NCBI RefSeq assembly: GCF_018139485.1
Contig: NZ_JAGSNF010000004.1
Location: 273,332-337,331 of the forward strand
From: Phycicoccus avicenniae
GTDB lineage: Bacteria; Actinomycetota; Actinomycetes; Actinomycetales; Dermatophilaceae
Length of the DNA stretch: 64,000 nt
Reading direction: 5' to 3'
In this document: piece by piece, positions 43,237 to 51,477 of the stretch
Layout: the number at the start of each line of letters is the position of its first letter
Numbering within the stretch: the stretch's first letter is position 1
The notes under the pieces: model-generated
Database searches by the model: none
Seen by the model: the letters and a program-made list of their open reading frames with translations, nothing else
What the model was told of the DNA's origin: nothing
Program-made: the position numbers and the translations under genes

Positions 43237-43356
43237 ATGCGCCGTCTGTTCGCCGTCCTCGGTCTCGCCACCATGCTCTTCGCCGTCCCGGCGGGAGTCG
43301 CCCAGGCGGGCTCCACGCCCTCCGTCCCGCTGGCCGGTCACTGCGCCGTCTGCTGA
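43237..43356 (+). CDS. Secreted mini-peptide, array copy 3 (variant middle)
   Basis: Also 39 residues. The signal peptide and C-terminal GHCAVC match the other copies, but from residue 23 the sequence changes (AQAGSTPSVPLA in place of ASAASGPTAAKL). Cleavage after VAQA would give GSTPSVPLAGHCAVC, again 15 residues. Base changes cluster in this middle part while both ends stay nearly identical, so the middle behaves like a variable cassette. Possible meanings are a second signal specificity or altered target range; neither is shown. Confidence 0.75.
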   Translation: MRRLFAVLGLATMLFAVPAGVAQAGSTPSVPLAGHCAVC

Positions 43357-43382
43357 CGCGACCGTCCCCGAGCACGACCCCG

Positions 43383-43398
43383 GGCTCCTGCGGGAGCC
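43383..43398 (+). other. Small hairpin in array spacer 3
   Basis: Third instance of the GGCTCC-TGCG-GGAGCC hairpin, lying between peptide copies 3 and 4 at the same offset from the preceding stop codon. Confidence 0.5.
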
Positions 43399-43442
43399 AC
43401 CGATCCATCGCCATCACGCAGCACCCTCTGGAAGGAACCACC

Positions 43443-43562
43443 ATGCGCCGTCTGTTCGCCGTCCTCGGTCTCGCCACCATGCTCTTCGCCGTCCCGGCCG
43501 GGGTGGCCTCGGCCGCCTCCGGCCCGACCGCCGCGAAGCTCGGTCACTGCGCCGTCTGCTGA
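43443..43562 (+). CDS. Secreted mini-peptide, array copy 4
   Basis: Encodes the same 39 residues as copies 1 and 2. At silent sites it shares some bases with copy 3 (GTCCCGG in the signal region and GGTCACTGC before the end), which suggests past recombination between copies 3 and 4. A strong terminator begins 13 bases after the stop. Confidence 0.75.
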   Translation: MRRLFAVLGLATMLFAVPAGVASAASGPTAAKLGHCAVC

Positions 43563-43574
43563 ACCGGTCGCCGA

Positions 43575-43604
43575 GGCCCGGGTCGCAACCCCGCGACCCG
43601 GGCC
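43575..43604 (+). terminator. Strong terminator at the end of the peptide array
   Basis: Perfect 12-base arms GGCCCGGGTCGC (43575-43586) and GCGACCCGGGCC (43593-43604) with a 6-base loop, 13 bases after the last peptide stop. It closes the array as one transcription unit and separates it from the glucosidase gene. Confidence 0.75.
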
Positions 43605-43638
43605 CCGGGTGTGCCCCGCCGCGACCTAGGGTTGCCGG

Positions 43639-45228
43639 ATGCCGACCCCGCGCCACCAGCCGTCCTGGCTGGCCGACTCCGTCCTCTACCAGGTCTACCC
43701 GCAGTCCTTCGCGGACGGGAACGGCGACGGCGTCGGTGACCTGGCGGGTGCCCTCGAGCACCTCGACCACCTCGCGTGGCTCGGGGTCGACGCCGTGTGG
43801 TTCAGCCCGCTGTTCGCCTCGCCCTTCGCCGACGCCGGCTACGACGTCAGCGACTACCTGAGCGTCGCGCCCCGGTACGGCACGAACGAGGACCTCGTCG
43901 CGTTCGTCGACGCCGCCAGCAGCCGCGGGATCCGCGTGCTGCTCGACCTCGTCGCCGGGCACACGAGCGACCAGCACCCGTGGTTCCGGGAGTGGGCCGA
44001 CGACCCCGCGGACGGCCGGTACATCGGCCACGACCGGGTCGGCCGCCCCGCCGGTATCTGGTGCCCGGTCCCCGGCGCCCGCGGCGGGTACTACCAGCTG
44101 AACTTCTACCCCTGCCAGCCGGCGCTGAACTTCGGCTACGCCCGGCAGGACCCCGCCGAGCCGTGGCGCGACCCGGTCGACGCCCCCGGTCCGCTCGCCA
44201 ACCGTCAGGCGCTCAAGGACGTCATGGCGCACTGGTTCGACCTCGGCGTCAGCGGGTTCCGGGTCGACATGGCCGCCTCGCTCGTCAAGGACGACCCCGG
44301 CCACGTCGAGACCGGCCGGCTGTGGACCGAGATGCGCTCGTGGCTCGACGCGACGTACCCCGACGCGGCGCTCCTCTCGGAGTGGGGCGAGCCGGCGACG
44401 TCGGTCCCCGCGGGCTTCCACGCCGACTTCTTCCTCCAGTTCGGCAACCCCGCCCTCCGGGCGCTGTGGCACACCGGCACCGGCACGTCCGACGCGGCGT
44501 GGGGCCACGACGGCCGGTTCTTCTTCGACCCCGAGGGCAGCGGCGGCATCGACGTCTTCCTCCGCGAGTGGCGCCGGGCGACCGAGGCGATCGGCGTCGG
44601 CGGCGGGCACGTCGCCCTGCCGAGCGCGAACCACGACTACGCCCGGCTCGTCGCGGGGCCCCGGACCGCCGAGCAGGCCCGCGCCGCGTTCGCCTTCCTC
44701 CTCACGTGGCCGTCGCTGCCGACGATCTACATGGGCGACGAGATCGGGATGCGGTACGTCGAGGACCTCCCCGACGTCGAGGGCAGCATCCTGTCGCCGA
44801 CGAACAACCGCACCGGCTCCCGCACGCCGATCCAGTGGGAGCCCGGCCCGGGCGCCGGATTCTCCACGGCGGGCGAGGCCGACTTCTACCTCCCGCTCGA
44901 CCCCGACCCGCACCGCCCGGACGTCGCGACCCAGCGAGCCGACGAGTCCTCGCTCCTGCGCCTTGTCCGCCGGCTGGTCGCCCTCCGGCGCGAGACCCCG
45001 GCGCTGCGGCCGGGCGGCGACCTCGAGGTCCTCACCGAGGACTACCCGTTCGCCTACGTCCGCGGCGGCACCCACCTCGTCGTCGTGAACCCGCGCCGGG
45101 CCGAGGCGTCGACCGCGCTCCCCGACGGCTGGGCGGCCGCCGACCCCGTGCTCGTCGAGGGTGTGCGGACCGAGGGTGGACGCGTCGTCGTCGACGGCTT
45201 CGGCTTCGGGGTCCTCACCCGCGCCTGA
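43639..45228 (+). CDS. Glycoside hydrolase family 13 alpha-glucosidase/amylase
   Basis: A 529-residue GH13 enzyme of the oligo-1,6-glucosidase/alpha-glucosidase type, cytosolic since no signal is present. The start VLYQVYPQSFADGNGDGVGD, GFRVDMAASLVK with the nucleophile Asp, LLSEWGEP with the acid Glu, and PSANHDYARL with the third acidic residue are all present. It hydrolyses alpha-glucosidic bonds in short malto- or isomalto-oligosaccharides. The C-terminal beta domain (LVVVNPRRAEAS) is complete. Confidence 0.9.
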   Translation: MPTPRHQPSWLADSVLYQVYPQSFADGNGDGVGDLAGALEHLDHLAWLGVDAVWFSPLFASPFADAGYDVSDYLSVAPRYGTNEDLVAFVDAASSRGIRVLLDLVAGHTSDQHPWFREWADDPADGRYIGHDRVGRPAGIWCPVPGARGGYYQLNFYPCQPALNFGYARQDPAEPWRDPVDAPGPLANRQALKDVMAHWFDLGVSGFRVDMAASLVKDDPGHVETGRLWTEMRSWLDATYPDAALLSEWGEPATSVPAGFHADFFLQFGNPALRALWHTGTGTSDAAWGHDGRFFFDPEGSGGIDVFLREWRRATEAIGVGGGHVALPSANHDYARLVAGPRTAEQARAAFAFLLTWPSLPTIYMGDEIGMRYVEDLPDVEGSILSPTNNRTGSRTPIQWEPGPGAGFSTAGEADFYLPLDPDPHRPDVATQRADESSLLRLVRRLVALRRETPALRPGGDLEVLTEDYPFAYVRGGTHLVVVNPRRAEASTALPDGWAAADPVLVEGVRTEGGRVVVDGFGFGVLTRA

Positions 45229-45317
45229 CGTACCCCCTTGCCGGGCGCCCCGGACCTCAGCACACTGGTCGCGACCCCGCCCGGCGCGAGCGGGACGGCT
45301 CGAGAAGGGGGCCCGCC

Positions 45318-46484
45318 ATGGCCGCGATCCAGGTACTCGTGGGGACGACGAAGGGGGCGTTCGTCCTCGACGGCGACGACTCCCGGTCGGGGTGGTCGGT
45401 CCGGGGTCCGTACTGCGACGGCTGGCCCGTCAACCACGTGGTCGGCGACGCGGAGACGGGGACCATGTGGGCCGGCGGCGGTGGCGACTGGTCCGGTGCC
45501 GGGGTGTGGCGCTCGGGCGACGGCGGGCACACGTGGACGCTCGCCAAGCTCACGACGGGCGAGGTCGACACGTGGGCGGCGAACGACCCGGACCTCGCGG
45601 CGATGATCGGTTGGGAGGAGGGGGCGGCGCCGTTCGGCGACGACTTCAGCCAGGTGTGGTCCCTCGCCCGCGTCGGGGAGAGGCTCTACGCCGGGACGAA
45701 GCCCGCCACGCTGCTCGTGAGCGACGACGGCGGCGCGACGTGGTCGGTCGTCAAAGGCCTCACCGACCACCCGTCCGCCTCCGAGTGGGGGCCCGGGGCG
45801 GCCGGACTCGTCCTCCACACGATCATCAGCGACCCCGACGACCCCGAGGCGATGTGGGTCGGCATCTCCGCGGCAGGGGTGTTCGCGAGCACCGACGGCG
45901 GTGTCACGTGGGAGCGGCGCAACGACCTCGACGCCGAGGCCGGGGACGTCGCCGCCGACCACCCGGCCGGCCCGTCGGACGGCCACGTCGGGTTCTGCGT
46001 CCACCACGTCGAGCGCGCCCCGGGACGGGAGCGGCACGTGCTCTACCAGCAGAACCACCACGGGGTCTGGCGCTCCGACGACGGCGGCCTGCACTGGCGG
46101 TCGGTCACCGACGGCCTGCCGTCGACCTTCGGCTTCCCGCTGCTCGTCCACCCCCGCGACCCGGAGACGGTGTGGACCCTGCCGCTCAACGGCGACATTG
46201 AGGGCCGCTACCCGCCGGACGCCGCAGCCGCGGTGTGGCGCTCACGCGACGGGGGCGCCACGTGGGAGGCCGGGCGGACCGGGCTCCCGCAGGAGGCGTG
46301 CTACTTCACCGTGCTGCGGCAGGCGATGGCCGGCGACACCCAGGAGCCGGCGGGGGTGTACGTCGGGACGAACACCGGCTCGGTCTTCGTGAGTGCCGAC
46401 GAGGGGGAGAGCTGGCAGGAGGTCGCGCGGCACCTGCCGACGATCCTGTCCGTCGAGGTGCTCGAGCCCGCGCCCACCGGATGA
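45318..46484 (+). CDS. BNR/sortilin-type beta-propeller protein, possible glycoside hydrolase-like
   Basis: A 388-residue protein built from BNR (Asp-box) repeats, at least six: SGDGGHTW, SDDGGATW, STDGGVTW, SDDGGLHW, SRDGGATW and SADEGESW. This predicts a propeller related to exo-sialidase and VPS10 folds. No signal peptide and no clear catalytic residues of a sialidase are visible, so a binding or unknown enzymatic role is as likely. It follows the GH13 gene by 89 bases, with its own ribosome site AAGGGGG. Confidence 0.8.
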   Translation: MAAIQVLVGTTKGAFVLDGDDSRSGWSVRGPYCDGWPVNHVVGDAETGTMWAGGGGDWSGAGVWRSGDGGHTWTLAKLTTGEVDTWAANDPDLAAMIGWEEGAAPFGDDFSQVWSLARVGERLYAGTKPATLLVSDDGGATWSVVKGLTDHPSASEWGPGAAGLVLHTIISDPDDPEAMWVGISAAGVFASTDGGVTWERRNDLDAEAGDVAADHPAGPSDGHVGFCVHHVERAPGRERHVLYQQNHHGVWRSDDGGLHWRSVTDGLPSTFGFPLLVHPRDPETVWTLPLNGDIEGRYPPDAAAAVWRSRDGGATWEAGRTGLPQEACYFTVLRQAMAGDTQEPAGVYVGTNTGSVFVSADEGESWQEVARHLPTILSVEVLEPAPTG

Positions 46485-46591
46485 CGCCCCCGGCGCCCGC
46501 CCGGCGACCGATGGCCGGCCCACCGGACGAGGACCGTCCGCTTCCGCACCTAGCCTGACGCTGACGCCGAGGAAGACCTGGAGGGGACGAG

Positions 46592-47107
46592 ATGACCGAC
46601 GCGACGGAGACGGACGACCGGCTGCCACAGCCCGAGGACGGTGACGAGCGCTCGCTCGCCCTCGGCTGGCTCGACTACTACCGCGACGCCGTCCGTGCGA
46701 AGTGCGCCGGCCTGTCACCGGAGGACCTCGCCGCGCGCTCGGCCCCACCCTCCGTCCTGTCCCTGCTCGGCCTCGTCCGCCACCTCGCCGAGATGGAGAA
46801 CGCCTACGGCGCGTGGCCACTCTCGACCGGGACCCCGTTCGCGTGGGTGTGGGGCGAGTACGCGGACGACCACGAGGACGACGTCGACTGCGGCCCGCAG
46901 GACGTCGAGGTGTCCTTCCGGGTCTGGCGTGAACGGTGCGCCGCGACGGACGCCGCGCTCGCCGACGTCCCCGACCTGGCGGCCGTCGCCCCCGCGAACG
47001 GCCGCTCCGTCCGGTGGAACCTCGCGAAGCTCGCCGGCGAGTACGCCCGGCACTGCGGCCACGCGGACCTGCTGCGCGAGCGGATCGACGGCGCGACCGG
47101 GGAGTGA
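46592..47107 (+). CDS. DinB-family (DUF664) protein
   Basis: A 171-residue four-helix-bundle protein of the DinB/DUF664 type. Marks are LALGWLDYYRDAVRAKCAGL, SVLSLLGLVRHLAEMENAYG and GEYARHCGHADLLRERIDG, including the His residues that bind a metal in this superfamily (RHL and ARHCGHAD). Some family members are thiol-dependent transferases or hydrolases. The start follows GGAGGGG. A second, related gene lies at 48777. Confidence 0.85.
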   Translation: MTDATETDDRLPQPEDGDERSLALGWLDYYRDAVRAKCAGLSPEDLAARSAPPSVLSLLGLVRHLAEMENAYGAWPLSTGTPFAWVWGEYADDHEDDVDCGPQDVEVSFRVWRERCAATDAALADVPDLAAVAPANGRSVRWNLAKLAGEYARHCGHADLLRERIDGATGE

Positions 47108-47127
47108 TCGCGCGGCAGGATGGGCGG

Positions 47128-47886
47128 ATGGACCTGACACCCGGGTGGATGCAGCTCTTCCTCGACGTCCCGCGGCGCGACGTCGAGGTGGCGACGGCGT
47201 TCTGGTCCGAGGTGACGGGGTGGTCGGTCTCGCCGACCCGCGGGGAGGAGGGCCAGTTCGTCACGCTGCTGCCGGGCTCCGCGCCGGCCTGGGTGAAGGT
47301 GCAGGCGGTCGGCGGCCCCGGAGGCGTGCACCTCGACCTCAACTCCGCCGACCGGGAGCGGGCCGTCGCGCGGGCCCTCGACCTCGGGGCCCGCGTCCTG
47401 CGCACCTACCAGGACGTCGTCGTCATGGCCTCGCCCGGCGGCTTCACCTTCTGCCAGACCCTCGTCGACCCCACCGACCCGGCACCGCGAATGACGCGGA
47501 GCCCGGTGAGCGTCCTCGACCAGGTCTGTCTCGACGTCCCCGCGGACGCGTGGGACGCCGAGACCGCCTTCTGGCGCGACCTCACCGGGAGGGGGTACCG
47601 GCGGGGCCTGCGCCCGGAGTTCGAGTTCCTCGATGACGGTGCCGCCGACGGGCCGCTGCGGATCCTGCTCCAGCGGCTCGACGATCCGGGCGGTCCGGTC
47701 CGCGCGCACCCCGATCTCGCCGTCGCCGACCGGGCGGCCGAGGAGGCGCGGCACGTCGCCGCCGGTGCCGAGGTGCGGGCGCGGTTCGAGCGCTGGACCG
47801 TGCTGCGAGCGCCCGGCGGCCAGGTCTACTGCCTCACCGACCGCGACCCGCTGACCGGACTAGTCCGCCGTGCCGTGCAGGAATGA
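47128..47886 (+). CDS. Two-module VOC-family protein
   Basis: A 252-residue protein with two VOC modules, about 1-115 (WMQLFLDVPRRDVEVATAFW to MASPGGFTFCQTL) and about 125-252 (VLDQVCLDVPADAWDAETAF to VLRAPGGQVYCLTD). Resembles the glyoxalase/dioxygenase superfamily; no substrate can be given. The stop overlaps the next start by four bases (ATGA), so they are coupled. Confidence 0.82.
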   Translation: MDLTPGWMQLFLDVPRRDVEVATAFWSEVTGWSVSPTRGEEGQFVTLLPGSAPAWVKVQAVGGPGGVHLDLNSADRERAVARALDLGARVLRTYQDVVVMASPGGFTFCQTLVDPTDPAPRMTRSPVSVLDQVCLDVPADAWDAETAFWRDLTGRGYRRGLRPEFEFLDDGAADGPLRILLQRLDDPGGPVRAHPDLAVADRAAEEARHVAAGAEVRARFERWTVLRAPGGQVYCLTDRDPLTGLVRRAVQE

Positions 47887-48233
47887 CAGGCACGTCGTCG
47901 CGTGGGACGGTGCTCGGTGTGGACCTCGACGGTTTCGGGCGAGCGGCGACGTCGCTCGACGGCGTCCGTCGGCGCACGGTCGACGGACGTGCCCGCTGGA
48001 CGTACGACGGACGGCTCGTCGCCCGCGCGCTCGACGCGGACCACGTCGTGGTCCGCGTGCCGTTCGAGGTGCGCGACGAGCTGTGCACGCGGGCGCCGAC
48101 GGTCTTCGACGTCCCTCGGCGGTTCCGGAAGCACATGATGGTCGTCGCCGACCTGGTGGCCGGGGACGACGAGGCGGTCGAGGACGCCCTCGAGGCGGCG
48201 TGGTCCTTCCAGCGGTCGCAGTCCGACACCTGA
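47883..48233 (+). CDS. MmcQ/YjbR-like protein
   Basis: A 116-residue protein whose second half, VPFEVRDELCTRAPTVFDVP followed by RRFRKHMMVVADLVAG and VEDALEAAWSFQR, matches the CyaY-like YjbR/MmcQ fold described as DNA-binding. The assignment rests on pattern only. It is coupled to the preceding VOC gene. Confidence 0.65.
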   Translation: MTGTSSRGTVLGVDLDGFGRAATSLDGVRRRTVDGRARWTYDGRLVARALDADHVVVRVPFEVRDELCTRAPTVFDVPRRFRKHMMVVADLVAGDDEAVEDALEAAWSFQRSQSDT

Positions 48234-48264
48234 CGGACGGGGCGACGTGGCGCGGGCGGTCCCG

Positions 48265-48780
48265 TCAGCCCTTGAGGTCGAGGTGCATGACGTGCAGCCC
48301 GACGAGCCCGTGGGATGCCGAGTCGAAGGCCCACGGCACCGTCCCGACGATGCGGAACCCGAGTGAGCGCCACAGGCCGACGGCGGCCGTGTTCGTCTCG
48401 ATGACGGCGTTGAACTGGATCGCCCGGTAGCCCTGCTCGCGGTGCCACGCGACGACGTGCTCGCCGAGGCGCCGACCGACGCCGCGGCCGCGGGCGTCCG
48501 GCGCCGTCATGAACGACGCCGTCCCGACGTGGCTGCCGCGCCCCGGTCGGTTCGGGCCCATCGTCGCGCTGCCGAGCACCCGCCCGTCCTCCTCGAGGAC
48601 GACGGTCCGTCCCGGTGCCGGGCGCATCCACAGCGCGCGGGCCTCGTCGGACGTCAGGTCCTCCGGGTAGGCGTAGGTGTCGCCCGCGGCGACCGTCGCG
48701 GCGAAGAACGGCCAGATGTGCGGCCAGTCCTCGTCCGTGGCCGTCCGGATCGCCTCGTCGGTGAGCAGGCCGTCGCTCAC
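48265..48780 (-). CDS. GNAT-family N-acetyltransferase
   Basis: A 171-residue acetyltransferase. The acetyl-CoA loop is MTAPDARGRGVGRRLGEHVV, followed by NAVIETNTAAVGLWRSLGFR, typical for the PhiN/Pat-like group. It resembles acetyltransferases such as those acting on phosphinothricin, but the substrate is unknown. The GTG start at 48780 overlaps the stop of the DinB gene upstream, so the two are read together. Confidence 0.85.
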   Translation of the reverse strand: MSDGLLTDEAIRTATDEDWPHIWPFFAATVAAGDTYAYPEDLTSDEARALWMRPAPGRTVVLEEDGRVLGSATMGPNRPGRGSHVGTASFMTAPDARGRGVGRRLGEHVVAWHREQGYRAIQFNAVIETNTAAVGLWRSLGFRIVGTVPWAFDSASHGLVGLHVMHLDLKG

Positions 48781-49310
48781 TCGCCGACCTGGCCGTCGAT
48801 GGACTGGCGGAGGAGGTCGGCGTGCCCGTTGTGCCGGGCGTACTCCTCGACCATGTGCGTGACGATCCACCGCATGCTGAACGGCCGGCCGCTGCGCCGC
48901 CCGGTCCGCTGCGACAGGGTGCTCCAGTCGTCGACGGCGTCGAGGACCGCGTCGGCGCGGGCGACGTGCTCGTCGAAGAGGTCCCGCAGCTGCTGCGGGG
49001 TGTGGTCGGTCGCGTAGTGCCAGTCCCCGTCGTCGTCGGCGTCCCAGTCGACGGACGCCCAGGGCTCCGCCTCGTCATGCCCCGCGAAGACCTGCTCGAA
49101 CCACCAGTGCTCGACCCAGGCCAGGTGCGAGACCATTCCGCCCAGGGTCATGTCCGACGGGGGAAGCGTCGTCGCGAGCTGCTCCGCGTCGAGACCGGCG
49201 GTCTTGCGGCGCAGCGTGGCGCGGTGGAAGTCGAGGAAGCCTCGCAGGGTGGCCCGCTCGTCGCCGTCGAGCGGCGGGTCGACGCGGTCGTCGGTCACGG
49301 GGTCGCTCAC
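48777..49310 (-). CDS. DinB-family (DUF664) protein, second copy
   Basis: A 177-residue DinB-like protein related to the one at 46592. It has GFLDFHRATLRRKTAGLDAE, MTLGGMVSHLAWVEHWWFEQ and MVEEYARHNGHADLLRQSIDG, with the same His pattern. GTG start at 49310. It is coupled to the GNAT gene downstream. The two DinB genes in 2.5 kb with VOC and GNAT genes between them look like a small detoxification-type neighbourhood. Confidence 0.85.
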   Translation of the reverse strand: MSDPVTDDRVDPPLDGDERATLRGFLDFHRATLRRKTAGLDAEQLATTLPPSDMTLGGMVSHLAWVEHWWFEQVFAGHDEAEPWASVDWDADDDGDWHYATDHTPQQLRDLFDEHVARADAVLDAVDDWSTLSQRTGRRSGRPFSMRWIVTHMVEEYARHNGHADLLRQSIDGQVGE

Positions 49311-49388
49311 GGCGGTGACGCTACCGGGGTCGGGGACCGCGCGTCCGCCGACTTTCGCGCGGGCCCCCGGCCCCGGTTGACTGGACCG

Positions 49389-50468
49389 ATGCGTCCGCCC
49401 AGCCCCGCCGACCTGCGCGCCCGGCTCGCCTCGCCCGCCACCCAGACCGACCTGCTCCAGGTCCTCAAGGCGGTCGTCGCGGCCGTCGTGTCCTGGGTCA
49501 TCACGGAGGAGGTCCTGGACCTGCACCAGGCGTTCCTCGCGCCCTGGGTCGCCCTCCTCACCGTCCACGCCACGGTCCACCGGACCCTCTGGCGCGGGGT
49601 GCAGACGGTGCTCGCCGTCGGCGTCGGGGTCGTGCTCTCGCTCGTCGTCGTCCTCACGATGGGGTCCTCCTCGTGGTCGCTCGGCGTCGCCCTCCTCGTC
49701 GGTCTGCTCCTCGCCCGCCTGCCGCTCGTGCGCGACGAGGGCGTGACGATCGCGACGACGGCGCTCTTCGTCATCGCCGCGGGGTACGACGCCTCCGAGC
49801 AGCAGGCCGTCGCCTTCCTGCCGGACCGGCTGCTCGCCACCGGGATCGGCGTCGTCGTCGCGCTCCTCGTCAACGCCGTCGTCCTCCCGCCGCTCAACGA
49901 CGCGAGCGCGCAGCGCCAGGTCGACGACGTCGACCGGCGGCTCGGCGACCTCATCGTCAAGATGGCGGGGCAGATGCGCCACCCCTGGCAGGAGCAGCAG
50001 GAGGACGACTGGGTCGAGGAGACCCGCTCGATCGACGAGGACGTCGACCACGCGTGGTCGCTCGTGCGGCACTCACAGGAGAGCCGGGCGTGGAACGTCC
50101 GGCGCCGCCGACACCGGGGCCTCGACGACGCGGGGTACCCCGAGGTGCTCACCCGGCTCGAGGAGGGGGTGTCCTACGTCCGGGCGATCGCTCGCCAGAC
50201 CCGGGAGTCCAGCCGTGAGGCGCACGAGTGGGACCCCGTCTTCCGGGACCGGTTCGTCGACCTCCTCGAAGAGGCCGGGCGACGGGTCGCCGACCCGGAC
50301 GCGCAGGTGGCCGACCTGCGTCAGGACCTGGAGTCGCTCGTGCGGGACCTGTCCCGGGAGGACCTGCCGGCGCTGCGCTGGCCGCTCTACGGGGCGCTGC
50401 TCGCCAACCTGCGCCTCATCGTCGAGATCGTCGACGACGTCGCGACCGCCCGGCCGGTCCGGACCTGA
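49389..50468 (+). CDS. Aromatic acid exporter-like (FUSC/ArAE) membrane protein
   Basis: A 359-residue protein. The first half has about five hydrophobic segments (VLKAVVAAVVSWVITEEVLD through LATGIGVVVALLVNAVVLPP), the second half is a long charged coiled region (RRLGDLIVKMAGQMRHP and following). This is the layout of the ArAE/FUSC family of exporters with a cytoplasmic helical domain. Substrate unknown. Confidence 0.8.
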   Translation: MRPPSPADLRARLASPATQTDLLQVLKAVVAAVVSWVITEEVLDLHQAFLAPWVALLTVHATVHRTLWRGVQTVLAVGVGVVLSLVVVLTMGSSSWSLGVALLVGLLLARLPLVRDEGVTIATTALFVIAAGYDASEQQAVAFLPDRLLATGIGVVVALLVNAVVLPPLNDASAQRQVDDVDRRLGDLIVKMAGQMRHPWQEQQEDDWVEETRSIDEDVDHAWSLVRHSQESRAWNVRRRRHRGLDDAGYPEVLTRLEEGVSYVRAIARQTRESSREAHEWDPVFRDRFVDLLEEAGRRVADPDAQVADLRQDLESLVRDLSREDLPALRWPLYGALLANLRLIVEIVDDVATARPVRT

Positions 50469-50487
50469 CGTGCGCGAGGATGAGGCC

Positions 50488-51477
50488 ATGACGGCCCCAC
50501 GGACCATCGACCTCACGACCGACGGGCTGCGGCTCGAGCTCGTCACCGCGGGCGCCGCGGTGCGCCGCCTCGTCCTCGACGACGGGGACGGCCCGGTCGA
50601 CGTCGTCCTCGGCCTCGCCGACGTCGGGGAGTACGTCGCCGACGGCGGTTACCTGGGGGCGACGATCGGGCGCTTCGGCAACCGGATCGACGCCGGCCGT
50701 TTCACCCTCGACGGCACCGAGCACACCCTGACGACCAACCAGTTCGGCAACACCCTGCACGGTGGGGCGACCGGCTTCGACCGCCACGACTGGACCGTCG
50801 CCGAGGAGTCGCCGACGCACGCCACGTTCTCCCTGACGAGCCCCGACGGCGACCAGGGCTTCCCGGGCACGCTCGAGGTCACCGTCACCTACCGGGTCGC
50901 GCCCGGCGAGGTGACGATCGAGTACACGGCGAGGACCGACGCGCCGACCGTCGTCAACCTCACCAACCACGCGTACTTCCACCTCGACGGAGCCGCCGGA
51001 CCGGTCGACGACCACACCCTCGAGGTGGCGGCGACGGCCTTCCTCCCGGTGCGTGAGGACCTCGTCCCCACCGGCGAGGTCCGGCCCGTCGAGGGCACGA
51101 CGTTCGACCTGCGCACCCCGACCCGCCTGGGCGACGCCCTCTCGGGCGACGACGAGCAGCTGGGCTTCGCGGGCGGCATCGACCACGGCTACTGCCTCGA
51201 CGGGGACGGGCCACGGCGTGCGGCCCGGCTCACCGGCACCTCGGGCCGGTGGCTCGAGGTGGACACCGACCTGCCCGGCATCCAGGTCTACACGGGGGCG
51301 CACTTCGATGGCAGCCAGGTCGGCCTCGACGGACAGCCGCTGCGCGAGCGGGCCGGGGTCGCGCTCGAGACCCAGGGCTGGCCGGACGCCCCGAACCACG
51401 ACGACTTCCCGAGCACCGTGCTGCGACCCGGTGAGACGTACCGGACGACCACCGTGTGGCGGGTCGGCCGTGGCTGA
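50488..51477 (+). CDS. galM: Aldose 1-epimerase (mutarotase)
   Basis: A 329-residue mutarotase interconverting alpha and beta anomers of hexoses. Marks are YLGATIGRFGNRIDAGRFTL, NTLHGGATGFDRHDW, the catalytic NLTNHAYFHL (His) and GVALETQGWPDAPNHDDFPS (Glu). No signal peptide. The start at 50488 is preceded by GAGG; the stop overlaps the idi start by 8 bases. Confidence 0.92.
   Translation: MTAPRTIDLTTDGLRLELVTAGAAVRRLVLDDGDGPVDVVLGLADVGEYVADGGYLGATIGRFGNRIDAGRFTLDGTEHTLTTNQFGNTLHGGATGFDRHDWTVAEESPTHATFSLTSPDGDQGFPGTLEVTVTYRVAPGEVTIEYTARTDAPTVVNLTNHAYFHLDGAAGPVDDHTLEVAATAFLPVREDLVPTGEVRPVEGTTFDLRTPTRLGDALSGDDEQLGFAGGIDHGYCLDGDGPRRAARLTGTSGRWLEVDTDLPGIQVYTGAHFDGSQVGLDGQPLRERAGVALETQGWPDAPNHDDFPSTVLRPGETYRTTTVWRVGRG

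Larger units (their letters stand above)
42825..43562 (+). repeat. Tandem array of four 206-base units, each with one mini-peptide gene
   Basis: The four start codons lie at 42825, 43031, 43237 and 43443, exactly 206 bases apart. Units 1 to 3 each comprise a 120-base coding part and an 86-base spacer; the spacers are nearly identical and each carries a small hairpin and the same ribosome site. Copy 4 ends in a different, strong terminator. 206 is not a multiple of 3, so the units are separate cistrons and not protein repeats. The near identity points to recent amplification or ongoing gene conversion. Confidence 0.92.

Noticed and set aside
42950..43560. Arginine-rich open frames on the minus strand across the peptide array
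   Set aside because: They arise because the 206-base units shift frame from copy to copy; they lack ribosome sites, and the plus-strand peptides have clear starts, signal peptides and conserved ends.
42825..43562. CRISPR array
   Set aside because: The repeats are 206 bases and coding, with no short repeat/spacer alternation and no cas genes.
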